A stretch of DNA of 64,000 nt from Cyanophora paradoxa (GCA_004431415.1 QPMI01000453.1:598330-662329), one strand, 5' to 3'. Shown: positions 22,007 to 33,092, counted from the stretch's first letter. A program made the numbers and translations. The notes: generated from the sequence alone by a model not told the origin.

Positions 22007-23801
22007 CTAGAGGACGTCCTCGGGCCTGACCGGGGCGGCCTCGCCGGGGGCCAGGCCGAGTTCCGAGAGGCGGAGGCGCCCGACGGCCGTGCGGACGAGC
22101 CGCAGCGTCGGGAGGCCGACGTGCGCCGTCATGCGCCGCACCTGCCTGCGCAAACTAAGCCGAAAAGCCCGGGCCGGGTCTCGAGGAGAAGCTAGGGCGC
22201 GTGCGCCCGCCGCAGGCTAAGCGGAGCTGAGCTCGGAAGTAGCTAGCTTGGGCCCGGCCGGCCCGGCGGCTTCGGGCGCGCGCGGGGGGCCGGGCCGGGC
22301 CGCGGCGGAGGCCTAGGATAAGCTAGGGCGCGGGCTAAGCGGAGCTGAGCTTGGGTCGGCCCAAGTGACTTGGGGCGTGCGCGGGGGGGCTACGCTTCGC
22401 TAAGCCGAGGAGCCCGGGCCGGCTAGAGGCCCGGCGGCTCCGGACGCGCGGCGTGCGCCGCCCGCCGCAGGCTAAGACTAGAGAACTCGCGGCCGGCTTG
22501 GGGCTAAGACCGCAGGCTAGCTCGGGCGGGCTCGAGGATAAGGGGCCGGGGCGCACCGGCTCGAGGATAAGCTAGGGCGCGCCGGGGGGGAGGGGGGGGG
22601 AGGGGGGGAGGGGGGGGGCTAGTGCTTAAGGGGACGGGCACTGCCGGGCTGGAGGGGAGGGGGGGGGGAAGGGGGGGGGTGCGCACCGGTTCTTGCCCTC
22701 GGTCAGGGTCAGCTCCAGCCAGCTCGTCGGGATCGCTTTGCGGAAGCGCACGGGCGGCTCCCTGCGCCCTCGCGTGGTTCGCGGGGCGGGGCGCTAAGGG
22801 CCGGGCCGGGGCGGGCCGGGGCGGGGCGGGGCGGGGCGGGGCGGGGCGGGGCGGGCCTGGGCCAGAAGGAGGCCTCGACGGCGGGGTCGAGGAGGCGGGC
22901 GAGGCAGGGGCGGACTCGCCCCAGGCGGGCGCCCACCTCCCCGCCCGCCCGCAGCGCCGCCAGCCGCTCGTCGTCGTCGCCCTCCACCAGACCTTCCACC
23001 TGAGACAGGGGCGATCGGGGGCGCGGGGCGGGGCGCGCGGGCGGGGCGGGCGGAGGCTCGACGCGCGCGCCTGGACGGTGTAGGTTCGCGGGTGGCCGCG
23101 GCGCGGGTCGAGGTACCGATCGATGAAGGCGCGGTCGTCGGACAGGAGCAGAAGCCCCTCTGAGTCGCTGCGCGGACCGGGCGGCCGGGCGCGCGCGTCA
23201 GAGAGCGCGGCGCAGGCATGGTTCGCTGCATAGAGCGCGCGCGCGCGCGCCTGTCCAGGCGCCCGACTGGGTAGACTCCGGGCGGCAGATCGAAGTCGGA
23301 GAGCGTGCGCATCCGCTCGTTCGTCGCGTTCGACGGCGTCGTGAACTGCGAGACCACGTCGTAGGGCTTGCAGAAGGCGATGAGGAGGCCGCGCCCCGCG
23401 GGGGCCGGCCGCGGCGTCCGCGCTGGCGCCCTTGAGCGCGCGAAGGGGCGCGAAGCTGCGCTGGGATCGCGCCGAGACCTCGCCACGCCCTCGCCGCGGC
23501 CCGCCGGCCCCTCGGCCGGCCGATCTCTCCTGCGCCGGGGCGGCGCCGGGCTGCGCTCCTCCGCCGCGAGCACCGGCTCGATGTGCAGCGGTCGCGCGAA
23601 GGTCAACGGCGCCGGCAATCGCCCGTACGAGCCCAGGAGCGGCGGAGACCAGCTGCGCCCGAGCCGGAGCGCGCAGGCAACCCAGGCCGGCATGGAAAGT
23701 CCTCGCTTCACTCGCGTGCAGCGCGAGCTCGTGGAGACCGCCCAGGATGCGCCACACCGGGCCAGATCGTCCAAGAATCCGCCGGCGCCTCGCAAGGCCA
23801 C
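22007..23801 (-). CDS. RluE/RsuA-family pseudouridine synthase
   Basis: Probably an organelle rRNA pseudouridine synthase of the RsuA/RluB/E/F group. Exons give [18 protein letters not shown] (about 23330-23385), [12 protein letters not shown] with the catalytic Asp of the GRLD motif, then [70 protein letters not shown] and a last exon ending PEDVL at TAG 22007-22009. The join GKNR/QVRRM uses a GTGCGC donor (about 22684) and a GCGCAG acceptor (about 22154). The GRLD/SDSEG join needs a GC donor (CAG^GCGCGC). The start at 23801 is tentative; the N-terminal 130 residues are Ala/Arg-rich, possibly a targeting region. The intron between the catalytic and C-terminal parts contains a GGGGC tandem repeat. 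Confidence 0.85.
22801..22856. repeat. (GGGGC)n microsatellite in an intron
   Basis: About ten near-perfect copies of a 5-bp ggggc unit in an intron of the pseudouridine synthase gene. Capable of forming G-quadruplexes in the sense opposite to transcription. Confidence 0.85.
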
Positions 23802-23909
23802 CGAGCGAGGCCGTTCAAGAACTCCCGGCCACGCGGAGGATGAGCGCTAGCGCTAATATAATCGATATCGTGAAGGTGTACGCGAGCGCGATCGGTTCCG
23901 CTCCGCGAG

Positions 23910-25075
23910 CGCTAAAGAGGCTGTATCCCCCCTCGAATAACCGCTGCGGCGAAGAAGCGCACTTCCCGCGCGCCTCGAGCTCGCGTCGCGAATTAAGCAT
24001 GAAGCATGATATCATCCTAGGCCTGCCGGTGCTCGGGCGGCGGATTATCGCGCGCCTCGAGCTCGCGTTCGATCGATGTAGACGTAGACGAGAACGCGAT
24101 ATATATATCGATGCAATTGCACGCGCGCGGCGCCCGCGGGCCGTGCTCGTGCGCATGTGCGAGTTCACCGCGGCTACTTCGTTCGGATCCACAGCTATTA
24201 GATCTTCGGATCTAGATCTTCGAATTCGACGAATTCCAGCCCCGGCCCTCCCCCCCTCGAGCTCCCTTCCGCCGGGGCGCCTCCGCCCTCCTTCCGCCTC
24301 CTTCCGCCCTTCAAATTTCCGCCCTTCAAATTTCTTCCTTTCTTTGCTTCGTGCCCCTCACGTGTCCGCGCAGGACCCCCGCGCTGCCTTAGCCCCTGCC
24401 GCCGCCACCGCCGCCGGCCCGTCCCCTCGAATTCCGGATCCTTCGAATTCGCCTGGCGGCGGCCGCGGCCGCGCCGATCGCGAGCTGTCCGGCGGGCACG
24501 GCGCTCGGGCAGGGGATTATCGCGCGCCTCCGCTAGCGCTGCTTCACGGCATGCAAATATGCTCACGCCCTCGCGATCATGAATTGTTTTGGCTGCAGCG
24601 TCGGCGCTGCCTCCGGATCCGCTGCTTCGAATTCGCGGCCCGGCGGCCTGCTCGCGCCCTCCGCAGCTCTAGATCTCTAGCTATAGCTGCCGGGATTTCA
24701 CTAGTGATCATAAATAGCTGGCACTCGCCTGTCGAGCTCTTATTATTAAGCTTCCAGGTCTTCGCCCCGGCCCGCCCCGCCCCCTCGCGCCGCGGCGTCC
24801 CCGGCAGCTGCAGCAAGCTTCAGCGCGGGGCTGGGCGATGGACGGGGCCTAAATTAAAGCAGCAAGCTCCCAGCAAGCATAGTCGCGGGCGATCGGGCGC
24901 TTATTCATATGTATGCGATCGGGCGATCGTAATTGTACATATATATGCATGTCGCCGTAGAATATCGCGTGGAGGCGGGCGCGGCGGCGGATCCGGACCG
25001 GATCGTAGGGCCACGACGAACCGTTTGATTTAATTTGAGATCTACGAGCTGGGTAGCACGCGGCAACGGAAACCT
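23910..25075 (+). pseudogene. Decayed duplicate of NDUFAF7
   Basis: On the plus strand, in the order of the functional gene, one finds altered versions of its promoter (gaggctgtatcccccct near 23920), ATG region, gctcgggcggcggattatcg (about 24030), cgcgag-ttca / gcggctacttcgttcgga (about 24160-24187, the HGYFVRN codons), ctggcactcgcctgtcgagc (about 24719, the WHTPVELF codons), tcgcgggcgatcgggcgctt (about 24883) and a ttgagatctacgagctgg stretch (about 25035, the IYEVGG codons). The copy is interrupted by AT-rich insertions made of short palindromes and has no continuous reading frame. It is inverted relative to the functional gene and about 4 kb away. Confidence 0.7.
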
Positions 25076-25136
25076 GCGCGAAGGACGTGCTGGATTAATA
25101 TTCCCTCCGCTCCAATTTCTTGCCCCCTCCCCTCCC

Positions 25137-25169
<33 letters not shown>

Positions 25170-27128
25170 ATTCCTTGTACGCCGCCTAGTTAGCGCGACG
25201 CAGCTGCGCACGTGGCGCTTTCAAGGCGAGCGCGCGGCCACGGGCTCCGGGAAGGTGAGCTGGGATCCGCGGCCGGAGGCTCTTCTCTCGCATCTGACCG
25301 TCGGCCTTGCGCGCCGAAAGCTTTAAAGTAGGCGCCCGCAGATGCGTCTTGCATTACGGCGATTCTCGAAATCTAAAGAGCCGTTGTGCGTGCGCTGCCC
25401 TACCTCGAGCTCGACCTCTCCCCGCCCCCCCCGCCCCTCCCCCCCCCCCCCCCCAACCCCGCCCCCCCCCCCCCCGCCGCCCCCTCCCCCCCCGCCCCGC
25501 CCTCTGGATCCCCCCTCCTCCCCACGTGCACACCACCCCGGCCCCTCCCCCATATGCATGGCCACGTGAGCACCCCCGTTCCCCTCCGATCCCCCTCCCA
25601 CCCCCCGCCCCCCCCCCCCCCCCCCCCTTCGAATTCACGTCTGCGCGCCATCGGTTTAATTTACCCAACCGATCGCGACCCCCAACCCCCACCGCGTTCC
25701 CTCCATCCCCCATCCCCTACCCGGCGGCCCTCCGGATCCGCTCATTTTGATTCTGCAGGCGCCTTTAATTTGTGGCGGCCCGGCCGCGGGCCGCCGCGCC
25801 GGCGTTAACGTTATACAATTAACGTTGGCCCGCGGCCGTTCCCTGTGGATCCCACAGCACAGCGAACCCGGGCCATACCTGCGCTTTAGTGCTCCTGTCG
25901 CCAGCCTGGCTCCGCCTCCCCCACCGGTGCCACTGCGCCGCCCAAGCCGGCGCCGCAAAAGCACTGGCTTTCTGAGCAAATAAGCGTCGAAACGAAAGAC
26001 GTAAGCTTAAGATTTAGAATGACACCCGGGACCTGTGAGTTTAGAGTAAATTAAACGTTTGCAAGGGTTATGTCTAGTTTTGGCCTTCTTCTCAAATTTA
26101 AAGACGCCCGGCGGCCGAGCCGCGGCGAAGGGGGTACCCATCGCAAGAAGGCGGCCCTCGCCCTCTTGACACTGATGTAGCTCTCTCAACTCGAAAATTA
26201 TGTCAGAACCGAATGGAACGTTGCGAGTCACTGAGTAGCTGATCATGATAGATCTTGCTAGCTATGTAGCACCAGGCGGTGGGGTTTGCCCTCACCGGTG
26301 AGCTTGATCATGATTTCCGATCGCAGAGTACACACATGACTCGGTGGAGATTTTTAACTGATCACCGAGTCATGATACTGTAAACTTCATGATGAACGGG
26401 AAATTCCTTTTTTCAGACCGATACCAATATATAGTTGCCCTTCGGATTTAATTCGCTTCGAATTCAGCTGCGTTTTTTGTTTTGGTGAATTACCGGCCAC
26501 AGTCTCTAAACACGTGCAGATATGCATGCTGTACATGTTTCACTTGTGCAAACGGAAATTGGTAATTAAAATGAGTGTTGGAATAGGAAGCTTGCAAAGG
26601 TCATTGTTCGATGATGATCAAATTAAAGCAGGAAGGACGCAGTTTTGAAATTAAATGCGAAATTAAGACATCTCTCATTCGAATTCGAAGCAGTGTTTGA
26701 AAACACTGCCCCCCCGCCACCCCCTCCCTCCCCCGCCAGTAGCAAGAACAGTACTCATCAGTGCAACTCTTGTATACGATGACGCAAAACTATATATATA
26801 GAGGAAACAAGTCCGGTTTGATCATGAGTCACTGGGCAAACGACGCGTTCACTGCTGAGTTCAGGCCAAGTCGGACGATTTCAAGCCATGATCGATGAGT
26901 TCAAGCTTTCCGGATCCTGATCTTTATCATGAATTACGATCCGAATATTTAATCGAATAGCACCGGGGGGTTGCGAGCTCGAGGGGGCGGATCCCGGAGC
27001 CCCCGGGCCCCCGGCCCTGCTTGTCATGGCCATAAACGGGACGCTTATAATTAAATTGCAATAAATTGCAACTGGCCTACAAAATCGGGAACTGGCATGC
27101 GCATGCGCATGCGCAGGAGCACGGCGTC
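25076..27128. other. Non-coding host region
   Basis: No supported gene. Poly-C tracts occur at about 25136-25167, 25420-25500 and 25588-25628. 26240-27060 is comparatively AT-rich with many gatcatgatc-type palindromes and no exon-like sequence that could be linked. A possible minus-strand reading frame at 26007-26246 has no support. Confidence 0.4.
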
Positions 27129-28279
27129 CTACAGAAGGAGGGCGTGCGCGTTCGCGTGCGCGCGGCCATGGGTGTCGTCGGCCCAGGCGAGCCCGTCGAC
27201 GGCGGCATCGACCTCGACATCCGCCTCCTCGCCCCCAGTGGAGGCGTCGGCCGCCACGTCGACGGCCGTGTACGGAACAAACTGCGGGACAGTCTAGAGT
27301 GAGACCAGGCCTATAGCGCTAGCGAGCTTTAGGTGCAGAGCACGGCCATCGGCAGACCTGGTCGTCGGCATCCAGCTGGCTATTGATAGGGCCCGTTCCG
27401 GCGCAGGTCAGTTCGATCGAATCGCCTCCGCTCGTCGACGTGTTCACGCAGCTGCGCGCCCCTTCTCAGCGCACGGGCCGCGGCCGGGCTTCGCGGCACA
27501 ATCGCAAGCTGCGAACTCGGTGCGGCTGGCGGCAAGCTTGTTGAGGTGAGCGCTGAGGCCCGTGCACTTGATCGATACGCCGAACTTCCCGTCGTTGGTC
27601 GGCGCAACCAGCGAGCAACTGATCGGGGTCGCGATCACGATCATTATCAGCCTGCAGCTGGCAGGAGGACATTTCGAGCGCGGGTGCGCATGGGCACGAC
27701 GCACTCAGAGCGGCCAGCGATGGCGGGCCTGAGGGTGTTGACGAAAGCGGCTTGGGCAGCTTGGGCCTTCGAGGTGCTGCGGCCGCGGTCGGGATCGGCG
27801 GGTCGTGGGCGTCATATACATTGATATCATCATGTCATTGATTGATATTCTAAGTTATGATCGTGATCATTTTTACGATCATCGGATAGAGCGCACGCTA
27901 GTTGGTCGGCCGTAGCGTTGGCGCAAGTACCGGGCGTTGCAGTTGTTCCTGTTATCGATTTGCCGATAGTCACGTACCGCCCGCTCTGGTACACATCAGT
28001 CACGCCGTTCTGGCCATAGCCAGCGCAGAACCTGCGCGCGGGGATTGCGGAAATTGTGATGAGCGATATCGATTGCGAGTCAAGATATGATCACCGTCGA
28101 CCGTCGGACAGGCCTAGGCATCAGTGCTAATATTGCGCGCACGCGGCAGCGTCCGTGGAGGTGCTGTAGCCGTTGAACCAGGCGTCCGCGTATTGCGCCG
28201 GATTCGCAGTTCCAATAGCCGTTCCGGTGCAGTTCGCCGCCTTGAAGCAGGCGATGCCGCTAAGGGTTCCGAGCACCAT
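27129..28279 (-). CDS. Unrecognised cysteine-containing host protein
   Basis: Family not recognised. Proposed start ATG at 28279: MVLGTLSGIACFKAANCTGT, then NPAQYADAWFNGYSTSTDAA up to a GTGCGC donor (about 28140). A second exon, from about 28014, reads NGVTDVYQSGRYVTIGKS. A third, at about 27470-27640, reads CSLVAPTNDGKFGVSIKCTG and FAACDCAAKPGRGPC. The last exon, after a CCGCAG acceptor near 27286, reads FVPYTAVDVAADASTGGEEA and an acidic tail, stopping at TAG 27129-27131. Cys pairs and an acidic tail recall the gene at 12871-13560. No clear signal peptide is seen at the proposed start, so a further upstream exon is possible. Confidence 0.4.
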
Positions 28280-29639
28280 GGCTGTCGTTCAAAGATGGGA
28301 GGGAAAAGCTGTGCGCGTGCTGGTCACGTTCACTGTGTGTGACTGTACATGTGGTCAGTGGTCGCCTCAGGTCGTAGGCTCAGTAGTGTAGTAGTACTAC
28401 TGTAGTTACAGTGTACTACGGTAGTAGGCCCTGCCGCCCTGTACATGTATACTACGTATACGTATATATACTGTAGGCGTAGTTGAATTGCCGCGTAGTA
28501 AAATTGCTGAATTCTTCCAAAACCGGAATTGCCGTGGCAATTGCAATAATTTAAATTGCCGACCGTACTCGGAGATGATCGACTCGGCGACATCGATATC
28601 GGGTTTTCAGCAACTTTTCACTGAGTCACTGCTTTCCGAGTTCGAAAATTTCAGACGTCGACCGTTTTCTGAACTTGAAAAATTCGATTTCGAGCTGAGA
28701 GTCTGAGACTCCTACTAGGCTAAGAGGTTCGGTTTTGGAAATTTAATTTCCAGGCAAATTCCAGCTTAATTTTATAACGGTTGAACGTACGAAAAGCAAC
28801 CAAACTCTGAATTCGAACACTACTGATATACCTCGCACATATATGACAGGGAGTCGGGAGTCGGGACTCGGGACTCGGGAGTCGGGAGTCGGGACTCGGG
28901 ACTCGGGAGTCGGGACCGGAGGCCCTGAGGGTCGGCCAGGTCCCACCGTCCCCGCCAGGAGAGAGCAGCGATTGCGGACACACTCAGTGTGACAGAACAT
29001 CGAGACTCGGGCTATGATCCATCATCGTCATACCTCCGGCGGTCCTCCGCTGTGCCTCAGAGTAGGGTTTTTTACATATATATAAATCAGACTAAATTTT
29101 GTAAATCTGGTGGAATTTTCTAGCGGTTTTCATAAATGTCTAGGCGTCGACCTAGCAGGTGGCTGCAGGTCGGCCTAGGTCCGGGAATTTCGGCAGGGGA
29201 TTTCCGGGAATCCGGCCGCCAGCTCTCGCGGCCGGATCGCACGCGCTCTCCGGTCTCTCTGCAGCCTGAAACGCACGTTCGAAGTCCTCGAAAGCCCGCG
29301 CGGCTCGTCTTCTTCTCAGGCGCGGGGCCCCGCGAGCGCCTGCGTCCCGGCCCGCGCCCCGGCCCGTCCGCCTACAGCCTCGCCCTCTCGCACACGCACT
29401 CGGCGTAGTACTTTCTCACCGCGGTACGCTTAGTCCGCCCCCGCGCGCACTCCCCGCGCCGCGCGCGCCGTCGTCTCCTTCGCTGACACTCGCGACTCCG
29501 CTCGCCCCGCTGCAGCCAGCGCCGCACGACGCGCGCCCGACCGCGTACCACATCAATGCTCTGCGCACTCTTCGAATCCACGTTCATCGTCCCCCGAGCC
29601 CTCTTCTGCGCCGCGACCCGCTGACCGCCCCGTGCAGCC
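28280..29639. other. Non-coding host region
   Basis: No supported exon. Contains dense tac/gta palindromes at 28390-28480, the 7-bp repeat described separately at about 28848, and an AT-rich stretch at about 29065-29130. Confidence 0.4.
28848..28916. repeat. 7-bp tandem repeat (gggaSTC)n
   Basis: Nine to ten copies of gggagtc or gggactc in tandem. The fourth base alternates in pairs (g g c c g g c c g), so neighbouring pairs differ by a strict two-by-two pattern. Confidence 0.8.
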
Positions 29640-31480
29640 CCGGCCGCTGCCGCGCGCGGGGCCGGCGGGCGGGCACGGGGCGGGGCGGCGCTCACCCGCT
29701 CCCTGCGGCGCAGCTGCGCGGCGTAGCGCCGGTGCTGGCGGGGGCGGACGGCGGCGATCGGGGGGCCCGCGGCAGGTGCGCCGCGCGCCGGGCGGGCGGC
29801 GGGGCCGGCCCTAGCGAGCGGGGCCCCGCGGGCCCTCCCTGGGGAGGGCCCCGCGCGGGGCCGGCGGGCGGGCGAGAGGCGGGGCGGCGCTCACGCGCTT
29901 CCCGCGCGGCAGGTGCGGGGCGGCGCAGCGGCGATGGCGGCGGCGGCCAGCGGCGATCGGGGGCCCGTAGCAGGTGCGCCGCGCGCCGGGCGGGCGGCGG
30001 GGCCGGCCCTAGCGAGCGGGGCCCGCGGGCCCTCCCTGGGGAGGGCCCCGGCGCGGGCCGGCGGGCGGGCGAGAGGCGGGGCGGCGCTCACGCGCTTCCC
30101 GCGCGGCAGGTGCGGGGCGGCGCAGCGGCGATGGCGGCGGCGGCCGGCGGCGATCGGGGGCCCGTAGCAGGTGCGCAGCGCGCCGGGCGGGCGGCGGGGC
30201 CGGCCCTAGCGAGCGGGGCCCCGCGGGCCCTCCCTGGGGAGGGCCCCGGCGCGGGGCCGGCGGGCAGGCGAGAGGCGGGGCGGAGCTCACGCGCTTCCCG
30301 CGCGGCAGGTGCGGGGCGGCGCAGCGGCGATGGCGGCGGCGGCCGGCGGCGATCGGGGGCCCGTAGCAGGTGCGCAGCGCGCCGGGCGGGCGGCGGGGCC
30401 GGCCCTAGCGAGCGGGGCCCCGCGGGCTCTCCCTGGGGAGGGCCCGGCGCGGGGCCGGCGGGCAGGCGAGAGGCGGGGCGGCGCTCACGCGCTTCCCGCG
30501 CGGCAGGTGCGGGGCGGCGCAGCGGCGATGGCGGCGGCGGCCGGCGGCGATCGGGGTGCCCGCGGCAGGTGCGCAGCGCGCCGGGCGGGCGGCGGGCCGG
30601 CCCTAGCGAGCGGGGCCCCGCGGGCTCTCCCTGGGGAGGGCCCCGGCGCGGGGCCGGCGGGCAGGCGAGAGGCGGGGCGGCGCTCACCCGCTCCCTGCGG
30701 CGCAGCTGCATGACGTAGCGGCGGTGCTGGTGGCGGCGGACGGAGGCGCTCGGGGGGCCCGCGGAAGGTGCGCCGCGCGCCAGACAGGCGGCGGGGCCGG
30801 CCCTAGCGAGCGGGGCCCCGCGGGCCCTCCCTGGGGAGGGCCGCGGCGCGGGGCCGGCGGCGGACGAGAGGCGGGCGGAGATCACGCGCTTCCCACGCAG
30901 GTGCGGGCGGCGCGGCGACGCTGGCGGGGCGGCCGGCGGCGATCGGAGGGCCCGTAGCAGGTGCGGCGCGCCGGGCGGGCGGCGGGGCCGGCCCTAGCGA
31001 GCGGGGCCCGCGGGCCCTCCCTGGGGAGGGCCCCGCGCGGGGCCGGCGGCGGGCGAGAGGCGGGGCGGCGCTCACGCGCTTCCGCGCGGCAGGTGCGGGG
31101 CGGCGCAGCGGCGATGGCGGCGGCGGCCAGCGGCGATCGGGGTGCCCGCGGCAGGTACGCAGCGCGCCGGGCGGGCGGCGGGCCGGCCCTAGCGAGCGGG
31201 GCCCGCGGGCCCTCCCTGGGGAGGGCCCCGCGCGGGCCGGCGGGCGGGCGAGAGGCGGGGCGGAGCTCACGCGCTTCCCGCGCGGCAGGTGCGGGGCGGC
31301 GCAGCGGCGATGGCGGCGGCGGCCGGCGGCGATCGGGGGCCCGTAGCAGGTGCGCAGCGCGCCGGGCGGGCGGCGGGGCCGGCCCTAGCGAGCGGGGCCC
31401 CGCGGGCTCTCCCTGGGGAGGGCCCCGGCGCGGGGCCGGCGGGCAGGCGAGAGGCGGGGCGGAGATCACGCGCTTCCCCG
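29640..31480. repeat. Nine tandem copies of a ~197-bp GC-rich unit
   Basis: The landmark ggccctagcgagcggggcc occurs around 29809, 30007, 30204, 30403, 30601, 30801, 30992, 31187 and 31383, so the period is 191-200 bp. Each unit also holds gcggcgatggcggcggcgg and a gggccctccctggggagggc palindrome. Units differ mainly by one base in G or C runs. Open frames through the array are by-products of its GC content. Confidence 0.9.
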
Positions 31481-31797
31481 CCAGCCGATGGTCCCCCGAG
31501 GGCCCTACAAGCTCGCGTCGACGCATGAAGATTCTTAATGTGGCCTGGGTCTGACCGCTGTGCGCGCAGGGACCCACACCCCCTGCCCCCGCCGCCCCCT
31601 GCACCCGGTACCCCTGGTGCGAGCCCCGCGCCGTGCTCCAGCTAGACCATGGCCTTCTTCCTTCGACGCGTCGACAAGCGCGTCGACGCGTAGAGATGAT
31701 TCCTTCTTCGAATTGTAGATATACGCATGTGTGACGCATGTGCAACGCATATGCAAGGCATGCGCAACGCATGCGCAGTGCACGTGTGTGCTCTCAT

Positions 31798-32260
31798 GCC
31801 CCAGGGCGGGCCCCGCGCCTCCATGTAATGTAAACAACATATATGGACCAGAGATTCAGAATCAATAAGATGAGCCGGGGTCGCCGGGCACAAGTGAGTG
31901 AGAAAGGCCCGCCTCGATGGAGTAAGAGGGGCACATGAGGTGATCGGCCCGCGGAACCACGCCAGGCCGCCCCAGGACGGGCCCCGCGCCTGCGTCGGGG
32001 CACTGAGACACGACATTTATGAAACATAGATTGAGAATCCAGAACATGAGCCGAGGGCCCCCGGCGCAAGACAGAAGGCCCGCCCGGCCTTGAGGGAGTG
32101 AGGGGTGCGCATGCACGTGCACATGATCATGATCATGAGGTGATGGGCCCGCGGAACCACGCCAGGGCACCCCAGGGCAGGCCCGGCGCCAGAATCGGAT
32201 CACTGGGAAACAACATGTATTATACAGGGATTTAGAATCTATAAGATGAGCTGGGGGCGC
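31798..32260. repeat. Three imperfect tandem copies of a ~185-bp unit
   Basis: Units beginning ccccagg(g/a)cgggcccc(g)cgcc start near 31799, 31972 and 32170. Each continues with an AT-rich piece (acaacatatatgg, cgacatttatgaaacat, acaacatgtattatac), then agaatc..a(t/g)aagatgagc and a gaggtgat(c/g)ggcccgcggaa tail. Confidence 0.75.
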
Positions 32261-32698
32261 AGGTTTCTAGGGAGATGGTCGTAGCGAGACGAGGGCACCA
32301 TGTGCCCCACAATCGTTTCTTTTCGAACTGGATATCTTTGGATGGGAATTAGTTATATTAGATCCAAGTGTATCATAAGAACGGCAATGAAAAGGGCTTT
32401 CAGAATATATAAAAAGGTCGGGACTCGCAAATTGACCTAACCCGTAAGAGTCCGCCGAAACGTCCGACAAGCACTCAAGGTCGACAGGCTGAGTCTTACC
32501 CGATAGTGTCATCATGAAAACTGACCTCGATGTATGACTCTATAACCACTCAACAACAGCATTTATATTGCATATAAAGGCTTAAAGAAGCCTCATACAT
32601 ATCTGTTTCATTGGGCAAAGTTTGTTGGAACGAGATTTCGGAAACAATCGCTGCCATGCCCCAACGTGCCCCAACATCATGGCATGCTCTGCGCATGC
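32261..32698. other. AT-richer spacer before the element
   Basis: No supported gene or repeat. Includes two 'catgccccaacgtgccccaacatcatggcatg'-like self-complementary words at about 32655-32685. Confidence 0.35.
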
Positions 32699-32997
32699 GG
32701 GGGCCTGGAGGGTGCGGGCCTTCGCGCTCCGCATTGCTGGCAGCGAGAGGCCTCCACGGGCAAGATTGCTAGAGGCCTAGGGGAGGGCGCTGCGCATCTC
32801 GCGCGGGGGGTACGGCAGCGCCTGGGCGACGGGGGCCCGAGGTGGGGCGGCCGCAGGAGGGGCTCTTCGGAGGCTGGCCCGGGGGCCTGGACGGTGCGGG
32901 CCTTCGCGCTCCGCATTGCTGGCGAGAGGCCTCCACGGGCAAGATTGCTAGAGGCCTAGGGGAGGGCGCTGCGCATCTCGCGCGGGGGGTACGGCAG
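32699..32997. repeat. Host ~183-bp tandem repeat cut by the element
   Basis: The 117-121 bp block starting gggggcctgga(g/c)ggtgcggg occurs at 32699-32819 and again at 32882-32997. After the first copy the sequence goes on cgcctgggcgacggggg. After the second copy it passes directly into acacatattg, the first bases of the element. Confidence 0.85.
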
Positions 32998-33092
32998 ACA
33001 CATATTGAAAAACGAATTTAAATCCCTCGTTCATCTCGATCGCTTCGCGATCTCGATTCACTCTGGATTTAAATTCGTTTTTCAATATGTGT
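32998..33092. repeat. Terminal 95-bp palindrome (left)
   Basis: The first 28 bases (acacatattgaaaaacgaat and eight more) are perfectly complementary to the last 28 of this segment. They enclose a 39-base loop that holds a smaller gatcgcttcgcgatc self-complementary core. This is the form expected of a hairpin end or a copied-out hairpin telomere. Confidence 0.85.

Noticed and set aside
29732-31554. Long Ala/Gly/Arg-rich open frames through the 197-bp repeat on both strands
   Set aside because: Frames follow the GC-rich repeat, exist on both strands and shift at homopolymer differences; no domain is visible.
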